Shown here: piece after piece, positions 44,449 through 54,346 of the stretch
How the letters are laid out: each line of letters opens with the position of its first letter
Numbering within the stretch: the first letter of the stretch is position 1
Assembly: GCA_002717245.1 (NCBI GenBank)
Contig: PBCY01000020.1
Span: 46,191-110,190, forward strand
DNA length: 64,000 bases
Reading direction: 5' to 3'
DNA from: Pelagibacteraceae bacterium
Lineage (GTDB): Bacteria; Pseudomonadota; Alphaproteobacteria; GCA-002720895
The notes under the pieces: model-generated
Told to the model about the DNA's origin: nothing
What the model saw: the letters and a program-made list of their open reading frames with translations, nothing else
The model's database searches: none
Position numbers and translations under genes: made by a program

Positions 44449-45701
44449 ATTAGTATTTCACTATATGGAACAAATTTAATTTTTGTTCCTTTTTTTAAAT
44501 AAGTTAATCCTTCTGGTAATTCTATTAAACCGTCTGTTTCTACCATTGATGTAAAAACTCCTGAACCGGTATTGGGGTAATGTTTAATTTTTATTGCTCC
44601 ATTTGAATTTTTTGACACTTTTACTCTCAAAAATTCTTTTCTTCCACTTTTCTTTTTAAAATTAAAATCTGTTATAACAATAAAATTACTTTCTTTAGGT
44701 GATAGAAAGCCAGATAATTTATTTATTGTAGGCAAAGCTATCTTTAAAAAAGTAATCATTACAGAAACCGGGTTTCCTGGTAGCCCAATAAATGGTTTTT
44801 TAAAAATATTACCAAGCGCAACAGGTCTTCCAGGTTTGATTGAAATATTCCAAAAATTTAACGAACCATTTTTCTCTACTACTTTTCTAACATAATCTTC
44901 CTCACCGACTGACATACCTCCTGTAGTTATTATTAAATCGCATTCATTAGAAATTCTTTTTAAAGTATTTTTTATTAACTTTTCATTATCTTTTTTTATT
45001 CCGTAGTCTTTTACTGAACAATTAATTGTTTCTAATAAATTTTTTAAACAGTATCTATTTGAATCATAAATACCACTTTTTGATGTTTTAGTTCCCGGTT
45101 CGAATAATTCATTCCCAGTAGTAAAAATTCCAACTCTTAGCTTTTCATAAACTTCGATTTCTTTAATTCCAATTGATGCTATTAAAGCAATATCTTGTGC
45201 TTTAAGTTTAGATCCTTTTGTTATAATTTTTTTTCCAAATTTAATATCCTCTCCTTTTTTTCTAATATTAGCACCTTTAAAAATACCAGGTTTTAAAATA
45301 ACTTCATTTCCATTTATATTACAATCTTCTTGCATGATAACAGTATCTGTTCCTTCTGGTATCTTTGCACCGGTAAAAATTCTAGCGGTTTCTTCTTTTA
45401 TAATTTTTTTATTGAAATTTTGCCCAGCAGCAATTCTTCCATTTAATTTTAAAGTTGTTTCCTTTTTTTTATTTAAATCTGAAAATTTAAATGCATACCC
45501 ATCTACTGCAGTATTATCGAAAGGAGGGACATTTAATTTTGAAACAATATCTTTAGATAAAATTCTACCCAAACAGTGATTTAATTTAATTTTTTGTGTT
45601 TTTTTTATACACTTTATTCTTTTTTTTAGAATAGAAACTGCTTTTTCTAAAGAAATTCTTTTTTTGTTATTTTTAAAGCAATCATTTGATAATTGTGTCA
45701 T
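44445..45701 (-). CDS. moeA: Molybdopterin molybdenumtransferase
   Basis: Inserts molybdate into adenylylated molybdopterin made by MoaB/MogA. Motifs: PPFDNTAVDGYAF, RIFTGAKIPEGTDTVIMQED in parts, GIFTTGNELFEPG, GIYDSNRYCL, TTGGMSVGEEDY and KPGRPVALG...FIGLPGNPVSVMITF. Length 418 aa. It overlaps pgsA upstream and moaD downstream by 4 bp each. Confidence 0.96.
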   Translation of the reverse strand: MTQLSNDCFKNNKKRISLEKAVSILKKRIKCIKKTQKIKLNHCLGRILSKDIVSKLNVPPFDNTAVDGYAFKFSDLNKKKETTLKLNGRIAAGQNFNKKIIKEETARIFTGAKIPEGTDTVIMQEDCNINGNEVILKPGIFKGANIRKKGEDIKFGKKIITKGSKLKAQDIALIASIGIKEIEVYEKLRVGIFTTGNELFEPGTKTSKSGIYDSNRYCLKNLLETINCSVKDYGIKKDNEKLIKNTLKRISNECDLIITTGGMSVGEEDYVRKVVEKNGSLNFWNISIKPGRPVALGNIFKKPFIGLPGNPVSVMITFLKIALPTINKLSGFLSPKESNFIVITDFNFKKKSGRKEFLRVKVSKNSNGAIKIKHYPNTGSGVFTSMVETDGLIELPEGLTYLKKGTKIKFVPYSEILI

Positions 45702-46237
45702 TTTTTTAGTTTTAAATATTTTCTAAAATGTTGAAATCCAGTTATAAAAGTAATATATGATGCTGACCATATAAGTATAATTATAGGTAATTGAAAATTA
45801 ATAAGTTTAAAATTATGGAATATTATAACGCTACCTATAGCAATCATTTGTATAAATGTTTTATATTTTGATAATTTATTTACTTCAATGTTTTTATTTT
45901 CTTTATCCAAGTTAAATCTTAAACAAGTAATTAAAATTTCTCTAAATATTATTATATAAAAAGCTATTTTATGAATTCCTGAAATATCTTCGTTTATTAT
46001 AAGCATAATAGACATAGTTATAATTAAAACTTTATCTGCTATAGGATCTAAAACTTTTCCAAAATTTGATTTTAAGTTATTTTTTCTAGCTATGTATCCG
46101 TCTAAAAGATCCGTTACACAAGCTAGTATAAATACAGTTAATATAATTAAATATTTTTCTAGAAAGAAAAAATAGATTAATATTGGACATGCAATTAATC
46201 TCGAAACAGTAAGTAAATTTGGAATATTTTTTACCAT
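45698..46237 (-). CDS. pgsA: CDP-diacylglycerol-glycerol-3-phosphate 3-phosphatidyltransferase
   Basis: Makes phosphatidylglycerol phosphate in the inner membrane. The CDP-alcohol phosphatidyltransferase signature DLLDGYIARKNNLKSNFGKVLDP...D is intact, starting near residue 42; the protein opens with NIPNLLTVSRLIACPI and has several hydrophobic helices. Length 179 aa. It follows uvrC directly, an alphaproteobacterial uvrC-pgsA-moaD order. Confidence 0.95.
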   Translation of the reverse strand: MVKNIPNLLTVSRLIACPILIYFFFLEKYLIILTVFILACVTDLLDGYIARKNNLKSNFGKVLDPIADKVLIITMSIMLIINEDISGIHKIAFYIIIFREILITCLRFNLDKENKNIEVNKLSKYKTFIQMIAIGSVIIFHNFKLINFQLPIIILIWSASYITFITGFQHFRKYLKLKK

Positions 46238-48073
46238 TTAATTCTCATGAAAGAAATTATATATCTTTTTTGCAACATTTTTATTAATTCCTTTAACTTT
46301 TTGAATTTCATTTATATTTGCTATTTTAATTTGTTCAGAAGAACCAAAATACTTTAATAGATCTCTTTTTTTATTAGGGCCTATTCCTTCAATTTCGTCT
46401 AATATAGATTTGTTAATTTTTGATCTTCTAGTTCTATGAGATGTAATCGCAAATCTATGAGCTTCATCTCTTAGTCTTTGTAAGAAAAAAAGTGTTTTAT
46501 CATTAGAGTTAAACTTTATTTTGTTATCATTATTTATATAAAAATTTTCATTTCCTTCATTTCTATTTTCACCTTTTGCTATAGAGGCAAGTTCTATTTT
46601 TTTTTCTAAATTAAGATTTTTTAGAATATTTAAAGCTGTATTAAAATGACCTTTACCACCATCAATAATCATTAAATCAGGGTATAATATTGTTTTTGAA
46701 TCTTTTTTTAATCGTCTATTAAGTACTTCATAAATAGAAGAATAATCATCACTTTTAGATAAAATTTTTTTTCTTTTAAAGGTACCTTTTATATTAAATT
46801 TTCTGTAATTATTTTTAATAAAACCATTTTTGTTAAAAGAAACCATTGCTCCAACAGCAAACTCACCTGAAATATGGCTAATATCGTATATTTCAATTGT
46901 TTTTGGAATTTTCTTTAATTTAAATACAAATTTTATTTTCTTTAAAAAAGATAAATTATTTTTTTGTTCATCAAACTTTTTATCTAGTTCTTTTTCTGCA
47001 TTTTTTTCTGCATTTTTTAAAACTATTTTTTTTTGTCCTTTTAAGGGTGTTTCGATATTAATTTTATATCCTGATTTTTTATTTAAAGCATTTATTAAAA
47101 GTTTTTTTTCAGGAATTTTTTTATTTATTAGAATAAGTTTAGTAACAATTTTATCAGAGTAATACTGACCTAAGAATGATTGTAATATATTTTCTTCTTT
47201 TTCATTTTCTTCATGTCTTGGAAAATAATATCTTCCTCCAAGGTTATTTCCACCTCTAAAATAAAAAACTTGTATGCACGCTTTGAAATTTTTTTTTTTA
47301 ATTGATATTACATCAGCATCACCAATGTAACTAATATTTATAGATTGTTTTTCCTGAATTTGATTAAGAGCTTTAATTCTATCTCTTAAATCTGCAGCTT
47401 TTTCATATTTTTTTTTTAAACTATATACTCGCATTTTATTATTTAGGTTTGATTGTATTTTTTTATTTTTTCCTTTTAAAAACAAAATTGTTTGATTTGA
47501 AAGATCTAAATAATCATTTTCATTTATTTTTTTAACACATGGTGCTGAACATTTTTTTATTTGATATAAAAGACAAGCTCTATTTCTTGCTTTAAAAAAA
47601 GAGTCTGTGCAAGATCTAATTAAAAAAGCTTTTTGTAAAGAATTTATTGTTTTATCTACAGCGCCAGCAGATGGGTATGGTCCAAAGTATGTTCCAATAT
47701 TTTTTTGCCTACCTCTGTGTTTTAGAATTTGTGGCCATTTATTTTTTGTACTTATTAAAATATAAGGTAAAGATTTATCATCTCTTAAAACAATATTAAA
47801 TTTTGGTTTAAACTTTTTTATTAAATTACTTTCTAATAGAAAAGCCTCAGCTTCAGTTTTTGTAGTTATAGTCTCAATATTGTTTATTTGATACACCATT
47901 CTTTGAATTCTATTTGATAGCGAAGAAGAGTTTTTATAGCTCGATATTCTTTTCTTTAAATTTTTAGCTTTGCCAATATATATTATTTCGTTTTTTGAAT
48001 TTAAATATTGATATATCCCCGGCCTATTGGTTATATTTTCTAACTTGTTTTTAATAATATCTAAACCATTCAT
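46238..48073 (-). CDS. uvrC: UvrABC excinuclease subunit C
   Basis: Makes the two incisions of nucleotide excision repair. GIY-YIG nuclease domain at the N-terminus (RPGIYQYLNSKNEIIYIGKAKNLKKRI in parts), UvrB-interacting region (MRVYSLKKKYEKAADLRDRI), RNase-H-like C-terminal nuclease (IYDISHISGEFAVGAMV, LMIDGGKGH) and helix-hairpin-helix ends (LDEIEGIGPNKKRDLLKYFG). Length 611 aa. Its partner uvrB is 2 kb upstream on the same strand. Confidence 0.97.
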   Translation of the reverse strand: MNGLDIIKNKLENITNRPGIYQYLNSKNEIIYIGKAKNLKKRISSYKNSSSLSNRIQRMVYQINNIETITTKTEAEAFLLESNLIKKFKPKFNIVLRDDKSLPYILISTKNKWPQILKHRGRQKNIGTYFGPYPSAGAVDKTINSLQKAFLIRSCTDSFFKARNRACLLYQIKKCSAPCVKKINENDYLDLSNQTILFLKGKNKKIQSNLNNKMRVYSLKKKYEKAADLRDRIKALNQIQEKQSINISYIGDADVISIKKKNFKACIQVFYFRGGNNLGGRYYFPRHEENEKEENILQSFLGQYYSDKIVTKLILINKKIPEKKLLINALNKKSGYKINIETPLKGQKKIVLKNAEKNAEKELDKKFDEQKNNLSFLKKIKFVFKLKKIPKTIEIYDISHISGEFAVGAMVSFNKNGFIKNNYRKFNIKGTFKRKKILSKSDDYSSIYEVLNRRLKKDSKTILYPDLMIIDGGKGHFNTALNILKNLNLEKKIELASIAKGENRNEGNENFYINNDNKIKFNSNDKTLFFLQRLRDEAHRFAITSHRTRRSKINKSILDEIEGIGPNKKRDLLKYFGSSEQIKIANINEIQKVKGINKNVAKKIYNFFHEN

Positions 48074-48387
48074 ATAACTTAATATTTAAGAATATTTAAT
48101 ATTTATGTAATATAATCCACTATAGTTGTTTATAACTTTGTGTATAAATCATCAAAAAATATAAAATTTGGCTCATTTCCTAGTATTTTTATACAATGAT
48201 TAAAAAATAGGCAGCATTAATTAAATTATTGATAATACTGCATAAATTAAAAGTCAAATTATTTATTTTTTTTTATTTTTTTTATCATATTCAATAATAA
48301 CTATTTATCAAAAAATGTTGTGCAAAACTATCTTCTTTTTTTTATAAATTTTAAAAAATTACAGGTAAATTATATAGTTAACTAATT
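48074..48387. other. 314-bp gene-free region with paired DnaA-box-like 9-mers and a hairpin
   Basis: The only stretch over 300 bp without a gene. No convincing ORF or structured RNA family was recognised. It contains TGTTTATAA at 48127-48135 and TGTGTATAA at 48139-48147, spaced 12 bp start to start. The second is the reverse complement of TTATACACA, one base from the consensus DnaA box. The rest is extremely AT-rich with long T runs. It must also contain the uvrC promoter. An origin or DnaA-responsive role is speculative: both flanking genes point the same way and there is no strand switch here. Confidence 0.4.
48211..48241 (-). terminator. Hairpin followed by a T-rich stretch, possible terminator after the uvrB-SDR run
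   Basis: On the minus strand GCAGTATTA pairs with TAATGCTGC (one mismatch) around an AT-rich loop, followed by CCTATTTTTTAA. It lies about 150 bp after the SDR stop. Stem is short and weak, so this is a tentative intrinsic terminator. Confidence 0.35.
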
Positions 48388-49146
48388 TTATTCATCTATA
48401 ATCTTTTTATTATTTGTATGAGCCCAGCCTAAATGTTGTCCTGAGTCGACATTAATTAGCTGCCCAGTGATAGATTTAGAATTCAATAAATATAATACAG
48501 TTTCAGCAATTTCATTTGAATCTACTGATTTTTTTAAAGGAACTTTGTTATATTGATTTTTAAATTGTTTATCAGTTTGTCTTTTACTAGGAAAAGTTGG
48601 TCCAGGTCCAATAGCATTTACTCTAATTTTAGGAGCGAGAGCAAGAGATAAAGTTTGCGTTAAAGTCCAAAGCATTGATTTGGTTATTGTGTATGTTGTA
48701 AAAAAAGGGGTAAGATTTACAACTCTTTGGTCAAGTATATTAATAATGTTACCAAATTTTTTATTAGGTAATTTTTTTATAAATTGTTTAATTAATATTA
48801 TTGGACCCCAAACGTTAGTATTAATATGGTAATCCCATTTTTTTTTTTGAATATCTTTAATACTATCTAATTCAAAAGTTGAAGCATTATTAATTAAGCA
48901 ATTTATGTTACCCATTTCTTTATTTGCTTTATTAAATAATTTTTTTACTTCGTTTTCTTTTGATAAATCAGCTTTTATGCAACAAGATTTAATACTAAAA
49001 TTATTTAATTTATTTTTTAATTTTACAGCTTGCGCTTTAGATTTATTATAATGAATTATTATATTCCATTTATTTTCTGCAAGCTTTTCACAAATTCTTT
49101 TTCCTATTCTTTTTGAAGCTCCTGTAATTAAAGCAGTATTTTGCAT
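48388..49146 (-). CDS. Short-chain dehydrogenase/reductase (pteridine-reductase-like)
   Basis: Classical SDR fold. The cofactor motif is ALITGASKRIGKRICEKL, with Arg after Lys as in NADPH-dependent FolM/PTR1-type enzymes rather than the usual GxG. Active site: INNAS, the Tyr-Lys pair in YTITKSML, and LAPKIRVNAIGPGPTFPS. Length 252 aa. The substrate is not certain; dihydropterin reduction is suggested by the SKRIG motif. In alphaproteobacteria such a gene often lies near uvrC/pgsA/moaD. Confidence 0.85.
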   Translation of the reverse strand: MQNTALITGASKRIGKRICEKLAENKWNIIIHYNKSKAQAVKLKNKLNNFSIKSCCIKADLSKENEVKKLFNKANKEMGNINCLINNASTFELDSIKDIQKKKWDYHINTNVWGPIILIKQFIKKLPNKKFGNIINILDQRVVNLTPFFTTYTITKSMLWTLTQTLSLALAPKIRVNAIGPGPTFPSKRQTDKQFKNQYNKVPLKKSVDSNEIAETVLYLLNSKSITGQLINVDSGQHLGWAHTNNKKIIDE

Positions 49147-49148
49147 GA

Positions 49149-50078
49149 TTAATAAATTAAATATATGTAAAAAAAATAAATAAATAAAAATAATAAACCA
49201 TAAACTCTATTAATTTTTTTTGTTTTAAATATCAGTAAGCTTAGAATAATTGTTGAAATTATTAAAAAATAAATATCAATTCTTTTTGTATTATTTAAAA
49301 TAGAAGATGGTTCAATAATTTCTACAATACTTAAAATTCCAAGAATATTATATGTGTTAGCTCCTAATACATTTCCTAAGGCTACACCATGTATTTTTTT
49401 TATTGATGCCATTATAGCAGTAGAAAGTTCTGGCAAAGAGGTTCCAATAGCTAATAATGATAATCCAATAACTCTTTCAGATACTCCAAATTGTTGTGCT
49501 ATTTGTACAGATCCATCAATAAGAAATTTAGAACCAATAATTAATCCAATAATACTAACTAAAATCTTCATTAAGATAAATGAAGTTGATTGATCTATTA
49601 TTTTTATATTTTGATCGTTATTATTTTCAGAATTTATTCTTTTATAAATTAAATAAATAAACAAAACGAATATTAGAATTGATAAACAAAAAGTAATATC
49701 TTTTGATAAATTTATAAAAATGATTGATGCAGGGAAAAGAATAATTGCAAAACTTATAAATATTTCCAGATTAATTATTTTTTTCATATTTATACTAATT
49801 GGGTAAATAATTGCAGCAATTCCGATTATTAAAAGTATATTGGCAATATTACTCCCTATCAAATTGCCAACGGCTATACCTGGGTGGGGAGGGTTAGATA
49901 AAATAGATTTTAAGCTTGTAGTTAATTCTGGCATTGTAGTGCCAAGTGCAATAGTACAACTTGCAATTATAAATTGTGAAACATTAATTTTTTTTGCTAA
50001 AAGAACAATATTTTTAATTAGATAATTTGATCCTAATAAAAGAAAAATAAGTCCTATGCCTGATATTAAATACGTCAT
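49149..50078 (-). CDS. Calcium/sodium antiporter, CaCA family (YrbG-like)
   Basis: Inner-membrane cation/Ca2+ exchanger. It has two inverted repeats, each with the family alpha motif: [15 protein letters not shown]...[16 protein letters not shown] in the first half and [16 protein letters not shown]...[16 protein letters not shown] in the second. About ten membrane helices in 309 aa. Between the SDR (2-bp gap) and uvrB (4-bp overlap). The ion specificity is a family assignment. Confidence 0.93.
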   Translation of the reverse strand: MTYLISGIGLIFLLLGSNYLIKNIVLLAKKINVSQFIIASCTIALGTTMPELTTSLKSILSNPPHPGIAVGNLIGSNIANILLIIGIAAIIYPISINMKKIINLEIFISFAIILFPASIIFINLSKDITFCLSILIFVLFIYLIYKRINSENNNDQNIKIIDQSTSFILMKILVSIIGLIIGSKFLIDGSVQIAQQFGVSERVIGLSLLAIGTSLPELSTAIMASIKKIHGVALGNVLGANTYNILGILSIVEIIEPSSILNNTKRIDIYFLIISTIILSLLIFKTKKINRVYGLLFLFIYFFYIYLIY

Positions 50079-52108
50079 TTTGCAATTTTTTTACTAGTAA
50101 TTAATTCCAAATCAGTTAATTTTATTTTTTTTATTTTATCTCTAATTTTAGCTGCTTCTTCAAATTCTAAGTTTGAGGCATGCTGTAACATTTCTTTTTC
50201 TAATCCAGAAATATAGGATTTTATATCTTTCTTCTTTGTTATATATTCTTGGTTATCTACTTTAACAGTATAAGTGTCTTTTTCATAAACAGATTCTAAA
50301 ATATTATTTATTTCTTTTTTTATACTTTTAGGAGTTATCCCATTATTTTTATTGTAAGTAATCTGCTTTCTTCTTCTTCTATCAGTTTCATCTAATGCTT
50401 CAATTATACTTTTGGTTTTTTTATCTGCATATAGTATTACTTTACCATCAACATTTCTTGCGGCTCTTCCTATAGTTTGAATTAAAGATGTTTTTGATCT
50501 TAAAAAACCTTCTTTATCAGCATCTAGTATTGCAACTAAGCCACATTCTGGAATATCTAAACCTTCTCTCAGTAAATTAATTCCAATTAAAATATCAAAA
50601 TTTCCCATTCTTAATTCTCTAATAATTTCAATTCTTTCCAATGTATCAATATCTGAGTGTAAGTATCTTACTTTTAAATTTGCTTCTTCAAAATATTCTG
50701 TTAAATCTTCAGCCATTTTTTTTGTTAAAGTAGTAACCAAAACTCTTTGAGATTTTTCTATACAAATTTTACATTCATTCATTAAGTCATCAACTTGGGA
50801 TGAAGCTGGTTTTATTTCACATTCCGGGTCAATTAAACCCGTAGGTCTTACAACTTGTTCTATTAACATTCCATCAGACTGCTTTATTTCCCAATCACTT
50901 GGAGTTGCAGATACAAATATTGTTTTTGGTCTCATTTTTTCCCATTCTTCAAATTTTAAAGGTCTATTATCTAAACAAGATGGCAATCTAAATCCATATT
51001 CTGATAAATTTGATTTTCTTGAAAAATCACCTTTATACATTCCGTGAAGTTGTGGAATCGAAACATGACTTTCATCAACAAAAATTAGCGCATCATTTGG
51101 TAAATATTCAAATAATGTTGGCGGTGGTTCACCTTCTTTTCTTCCTGTCAGATATCTGGAATAATTTTCAATTCCTGAGCAACTTCCAGTTGCTTCAATT
51201 GTTTCTATATCAAAATTAGTTCTTTGTTCGATTCTTTCCGCTTCAAGAAATTTATTTTCTTTTTTAAAAAAATTTAATCTTTCTTCTAATTCAATTTTAA
51301 TATTTTTTATCGCTTTATGCAGAGTTGGTTTTGGAGTTACATAATGGCTATTTGGGAATATTTTAACGAAATTTAATTCATTATTTTTTTTTCCAGTTAA
51401 AGGATCTATCGATGTAATTGTTTCAATTTTTTCGCCGAAAAATGATATTCTCCATGAACAATCATCATAATGAGATGGAAAAATATCTATAACATCTCCT
51501 CTTACTCTAAAAGTTCCTCTATAAAAATTAATATCATTTCTAATATATTGAAGTTCTACTAGTTTAGTAATTAAATGGCTTCTGTTAATTATATCGCCTT
51601 TATTTAAAAGAAATGTCATAGTTGAATATGTTTCTGGAGACCCAATACCATATATACAAGATACACTAGCGACAATTATTACATCGTTTCTTTCAAAAAG
51701 AGCTCTTGTCGCTGAATGACGCATTCTATCAATTTGTTCATTAATAGATGATTCTTTTTCTATAAAAGTATCAGTTCTTGGTACATAAGCCTCAGGCTGA
51801 TAGTAATCATAATAAGAAACAAAATATTCAACAGCGTTATTAGGAAATATTGTTTTCATCTCAGAGTATAGTTGCGCAGCTAAGGTTTTATTAGGTGCAA
51901 GAATCAAAGTTGGTTTTTGTGTTTCTTGGATTACATGTGCCATTGTGAATGTTTTACCTGATCCTGTTACTCCTAAAAGAGTTTGATTTTGTTGATTATT
52001 TTTAATATTTTGTACAATTTTTTTTATTGCAGCCGGTTGGTCACCCGAGGGTTTAAATGGTGATTTTATATTAAATTTATTAATTTGTTTTTTTTCAATG
52101 TTATCCAT
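50075..52108 (-). CDS. uvrB: UvrABC excinuclease subunit B
   Basis: Damage-verifying helicase of nucleotide excision repair. Walker [15 protein letters not shown], the beta-hairpin region [20 protein letters not shown] in parts, DEXX box [11 protein letters not shown], motif [11 protein letters not shown] and the C-terminal UVR domain [22 protein letters not shown] that binds UvrC. Length 677 aa. Divergent from aspC over 101 bp. Confidence 0.98.
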   Translation of the reverse strand: MDNIEKKQINKFNIKSPFKPSGDQPAAIKKIVQNIKNNQQNQTLLGVTGSGKTFTMAHVIQETQKPTLILAPNKTLAAQLYSEMKTIFPNNAVEYFVSYYDYYQPEAYVPRTDTFIEKESSINEQIDRMRHSATRALFERNDVIIVASVSCIYGIGSPETYSTMTFLLNKGDIINRSHLITKLVELQYIRNDINFYRGTFRVRGDVIDIFPSHYDDCSWRISFFGEKIETITSIDPLTGKKNNELNFVKIFPNSHYVTPKPTLHKAIKNIKIELEERLNFFKKENKFLEAERIEQRTNFDIETIEATGSCSGIENYSRYLTGRKEGEPPPTLFEYLPNDALIFVDESHVSIPQLHGMYKGDFSRKSNLSEYGFRLPSCLDNRPLKFEEWEKMRPKTIFVSATPSDWEIKQSDGMLIEQVVRPTGLIDPECEIKPASSQVDDLMNECKICIEKSQRVLVTTLTKKMAEDLTEYFEEANLKVRYLHSDIDTLERIEIIRELRMGNFDILIGINLLREGLDIPECGLVAILDADKEGFLRSKTSLIQTIGRAARNVDGKVILYADKKTKSIIEALDETDRRRRKQITYNKNNGITPKSIKKEINNILESVYEKDTYTVKVDNQEYITKKKDIKSYISGLEKEMLQHASNLEFEEAAKIRDKIKKIKLTDLELITSKKIAK

Positions 52109-52209
52109 TTGTTTTCTATAAAATTTTTATTATTAAATTAAATAATTTTATTTAAATTAATACTATCTTTTTTTTCAAAAATTTATTATAGAATACATAG
52201 GATTTTGTT

Positions 52210-53409
52210 ATGAGCATCTTTTCGCAAAGACTATCTAGGATTCAACCTTCACCTACTATAGCTATAACTTCAAAAGCTAAGAAACTAAAACAAGAAGGTA
52301 AGCAGATTATTGATTTTTCAGCTGGTGAACCTGATTTTGATACACCTGATAATGTAAAAAAAGTTGCAATTGAAGCCATAAATAATGGTCAAACTAAATA
52401 CACTCCTGTTAATGGAACAAAAGAATTAATTGAATCGATAATAAAAAAATTTAAAAGAGAAAATGATTTAGTTTTTGAACCAGATGAAATCACAGTTGGC
52501 TGTGGCGGGAAACAAGTAATCTTTAACGCATTATTAGCTACTATTGAAAAAGGAGATGAGATAATAATACCAGCTCCATTTTGGGTATCATATCCAGATA
52601 TGGCTCTTTTAGTAGATGGACAACCTGTTGTATTAGATTGTTCATTAGATAATAATTTTAAAATTAATCCTCAAGATTTGGAAAACAAAATTACAAATAA
52701 AACTAAGTGGATAATATTAAATTCTCCATCAAATCCAACGGGTGCATTTTATACTGAGATGGAATTACAAAATTTAGCAAAAATTTTATTAAAACATCCT
52801 CACGTATGGATTATGTGTGATGATCTATATGAACATATAATATTTGATAATTTAAAATTTAAAAATATTCTACAAGTTGATAATAAATTAAGATCTAGGA
52901 CTTTTGTTGTAAATGGAGTTTCAAAGGCATATGCAATGACCGGATGGAGAGTTGGTTATGGTGCTGGCCCAAAAGAATTAATTAAGGAAATTAGCAAGAT
53001 ACAATCTCAAAGCACAACACACACTTCTTCAATTTCACAAGCAGCAGCGATAGAAGCTTTAGATAATAGTGAAGAATTTATTAAAAAAAATAAAAAGATT
53101 TTTCAAGAAAGAAGAGATCTTATTTATTCTAAGTTAAAAGATTTTCCGTTACTACAAGTTTTCTTACCGCAAGGATCGTTTTATACTTATATTTGTTGCA
53201 ATGATATAATTGGAAAAAAGAAAGAAGACGGAACAGAAATAACTAATGATCTTGATTTGTCAGATTATTTATTAGATGAAGGCGTTGCGGTAGTTCCAGG
53301 AGAAGCTTTTGGATGTACAAATTTTTTAAGAATTTCTTTCGCAACTTCAAATGAAAATATAATTGAGGGTTGTGATAAAATAATTTCTGCTTGTAAAAAA
53401 TTAAAATAG
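52210..53409 (+). CDS. aspC: Aspartate aminotransferase (class I, AatA-like)
   Basis: PLP transaminase linking glutamate and oxaloacetate to aspartate. Motifs: FSAGEPDFDTPDNVK, YTPVNGTKELIE, NSPSNPTGAFY, the PLP Lys in VNGVSKAYAMTGWRVGYGAG and the substrate Arg near FLRISFATS. Length 399 aa. A stand-alone plus-strand gene, 1 bp from the trxB stop. Confidence 0.94.
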   Translation: MSIFSQRLSRIQPSPTIAITSKAKKLKQEGKQIIDFSAGEPDFDTPDNVKKVAIEAINNGQTKYTPVNGTKELIESIIKKFKRENDLVFEPDEITVGCGGKQVIFNALLATIEKGDEIIIPAPFWVSYPDMALLVDGQPVVLDCSLDNNFKINPQDLENKITNKTKWIILNSPSNPTGAFYTEMELQNLAKILLKHPHVWIMCDDLYEHIIFDNLKFKNILQVDNKLRSRTFVVNGVSKAYAMTGWRVGYGAGPKELIKEISKIQSQSTTHTSSISQAAAIEALDNSEEFIKKNKKIFQERRDLIYSKLKDFPLLQVFLPQGSFYTYICCNDIIGKKKEDGTEITNDLDLSDYLLDEGVAVVPGEAFGCTNFLRISFATSNENIIEGCDKIISACKKLK

Positions 53410-53410
53410 A

Positions 53411-54346
53411 TTATTTAGCTATATATTTTTCAGCATCTAACGCTGCCATACACCCCATGCCAGCAGCTGTAACAGCTTGTCTATATATTTTATCTGCCAC
53501 ATCTCCTGCTGCAAAAACTCCAGGTATATTTGTTTCAGTACTACCTGATTTTGTTACAATATAACCTTCTTTATCTAATTTAATTTTTTTTCTAAAAATA
53601 TTAGTCGCTGGATCGTGTCCAATTGCTATAAAAACTCCATCTAAATCAATTTTTTTTAATTTATTTGTTTTTTTATTAATTATAGAAATATTCGTAACTT
53701 TTTTTGGTTTTTCATTTCCATGAATTTCTTGAACAACACTATCCCATATGACATTAATTTTCTTATTCTTAAGTAATCTTTTTTGTAAAATTTTTTCTGC
53801 TCTTAATTTATTTCTTCTATGAATTAAAAAAACTTTTTTGGCATGTAATGTTAAATAAAGCGCTTCTTCAACAGCAGTGTTACCACCACCAATAACTGCA
53901 ACTGTTTTGTTTTTGAAAAAAAAGCCATCACACGTAGCGCATGCTGAAACACCGTATCCTTTATATTTTTCTTCACTTTTAATGTTAAGCCATCTTGCCG
54001 TCGCACCTGTTGCAATTATAATTGTTTTTCCATAATAAATAGATTTACTATCACCAATTAATTTAAAAGGTTTTGATTTAAAATCACATTCAGTAATAGT
54101 GTCATTAATAATTTTCGTACCGACATTTTCTGCTTGTGCTTTCATTTGATCCATAAGCCATGGTCCTTGTATAACATCTTTAAAACCTGGATAATTTTCT
54201 ACATCAGTTGTTATAGTCATTTGTCCGCCTGGCTGAAGACCGTTTACTAAAATAGGATTCATATTTGCTCTAGCAGCATATATAGCAGCTGTGTAGCCTG
54301 CTGCCCCAGAACCAATAATAATTGTTTCGCTTTTATAAGTTTTCAT
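53411..54346 (-). CDS. trxB: Thioredoxin reductase
   Basis: FAD/NADPH enzyme that keeps thioredoxin reduced, and so also supplies the DsbD-like protein. FAD site TIIIGSGAAGYTAAIYAARA, redox CATC in SACATCDGFFF, NADPH site VIGGGNTAVEEALYL, and C-terminal VFAAGDVADKIYRQAVTAAG. Length 311 aa. It overlaps the ELM1-like gene upstream by 14 bp. Confidence 0.97.
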   Translation of the reverse strand: MKTYKSETIIIGSGAAGYTAAIYAARANMNPILVNGLQPGGQMTITTDVENYPGFKDVIQGPWLMDQMKAQAENVGTKIINDTITECDFKSKPFKLIGDSKSIYYGKTIIIATGATARWLNIKSEEKYKGYGVSACATCDGFFFKNKTVAVIGGGNTAVEEALYLTLHAKKVFLIHRRNKLRAEKILQKRLLKNKKINVIWDSVVQEIHGNEKPKKVTNISIINKKTNKLKKIDLDGVFIAIGHDPATNIFRKKIKLDKEGYIVTKSGSTETNIPGVFAAGDVADKIYRQAVTAAGMGCMAALDAEKYIAK

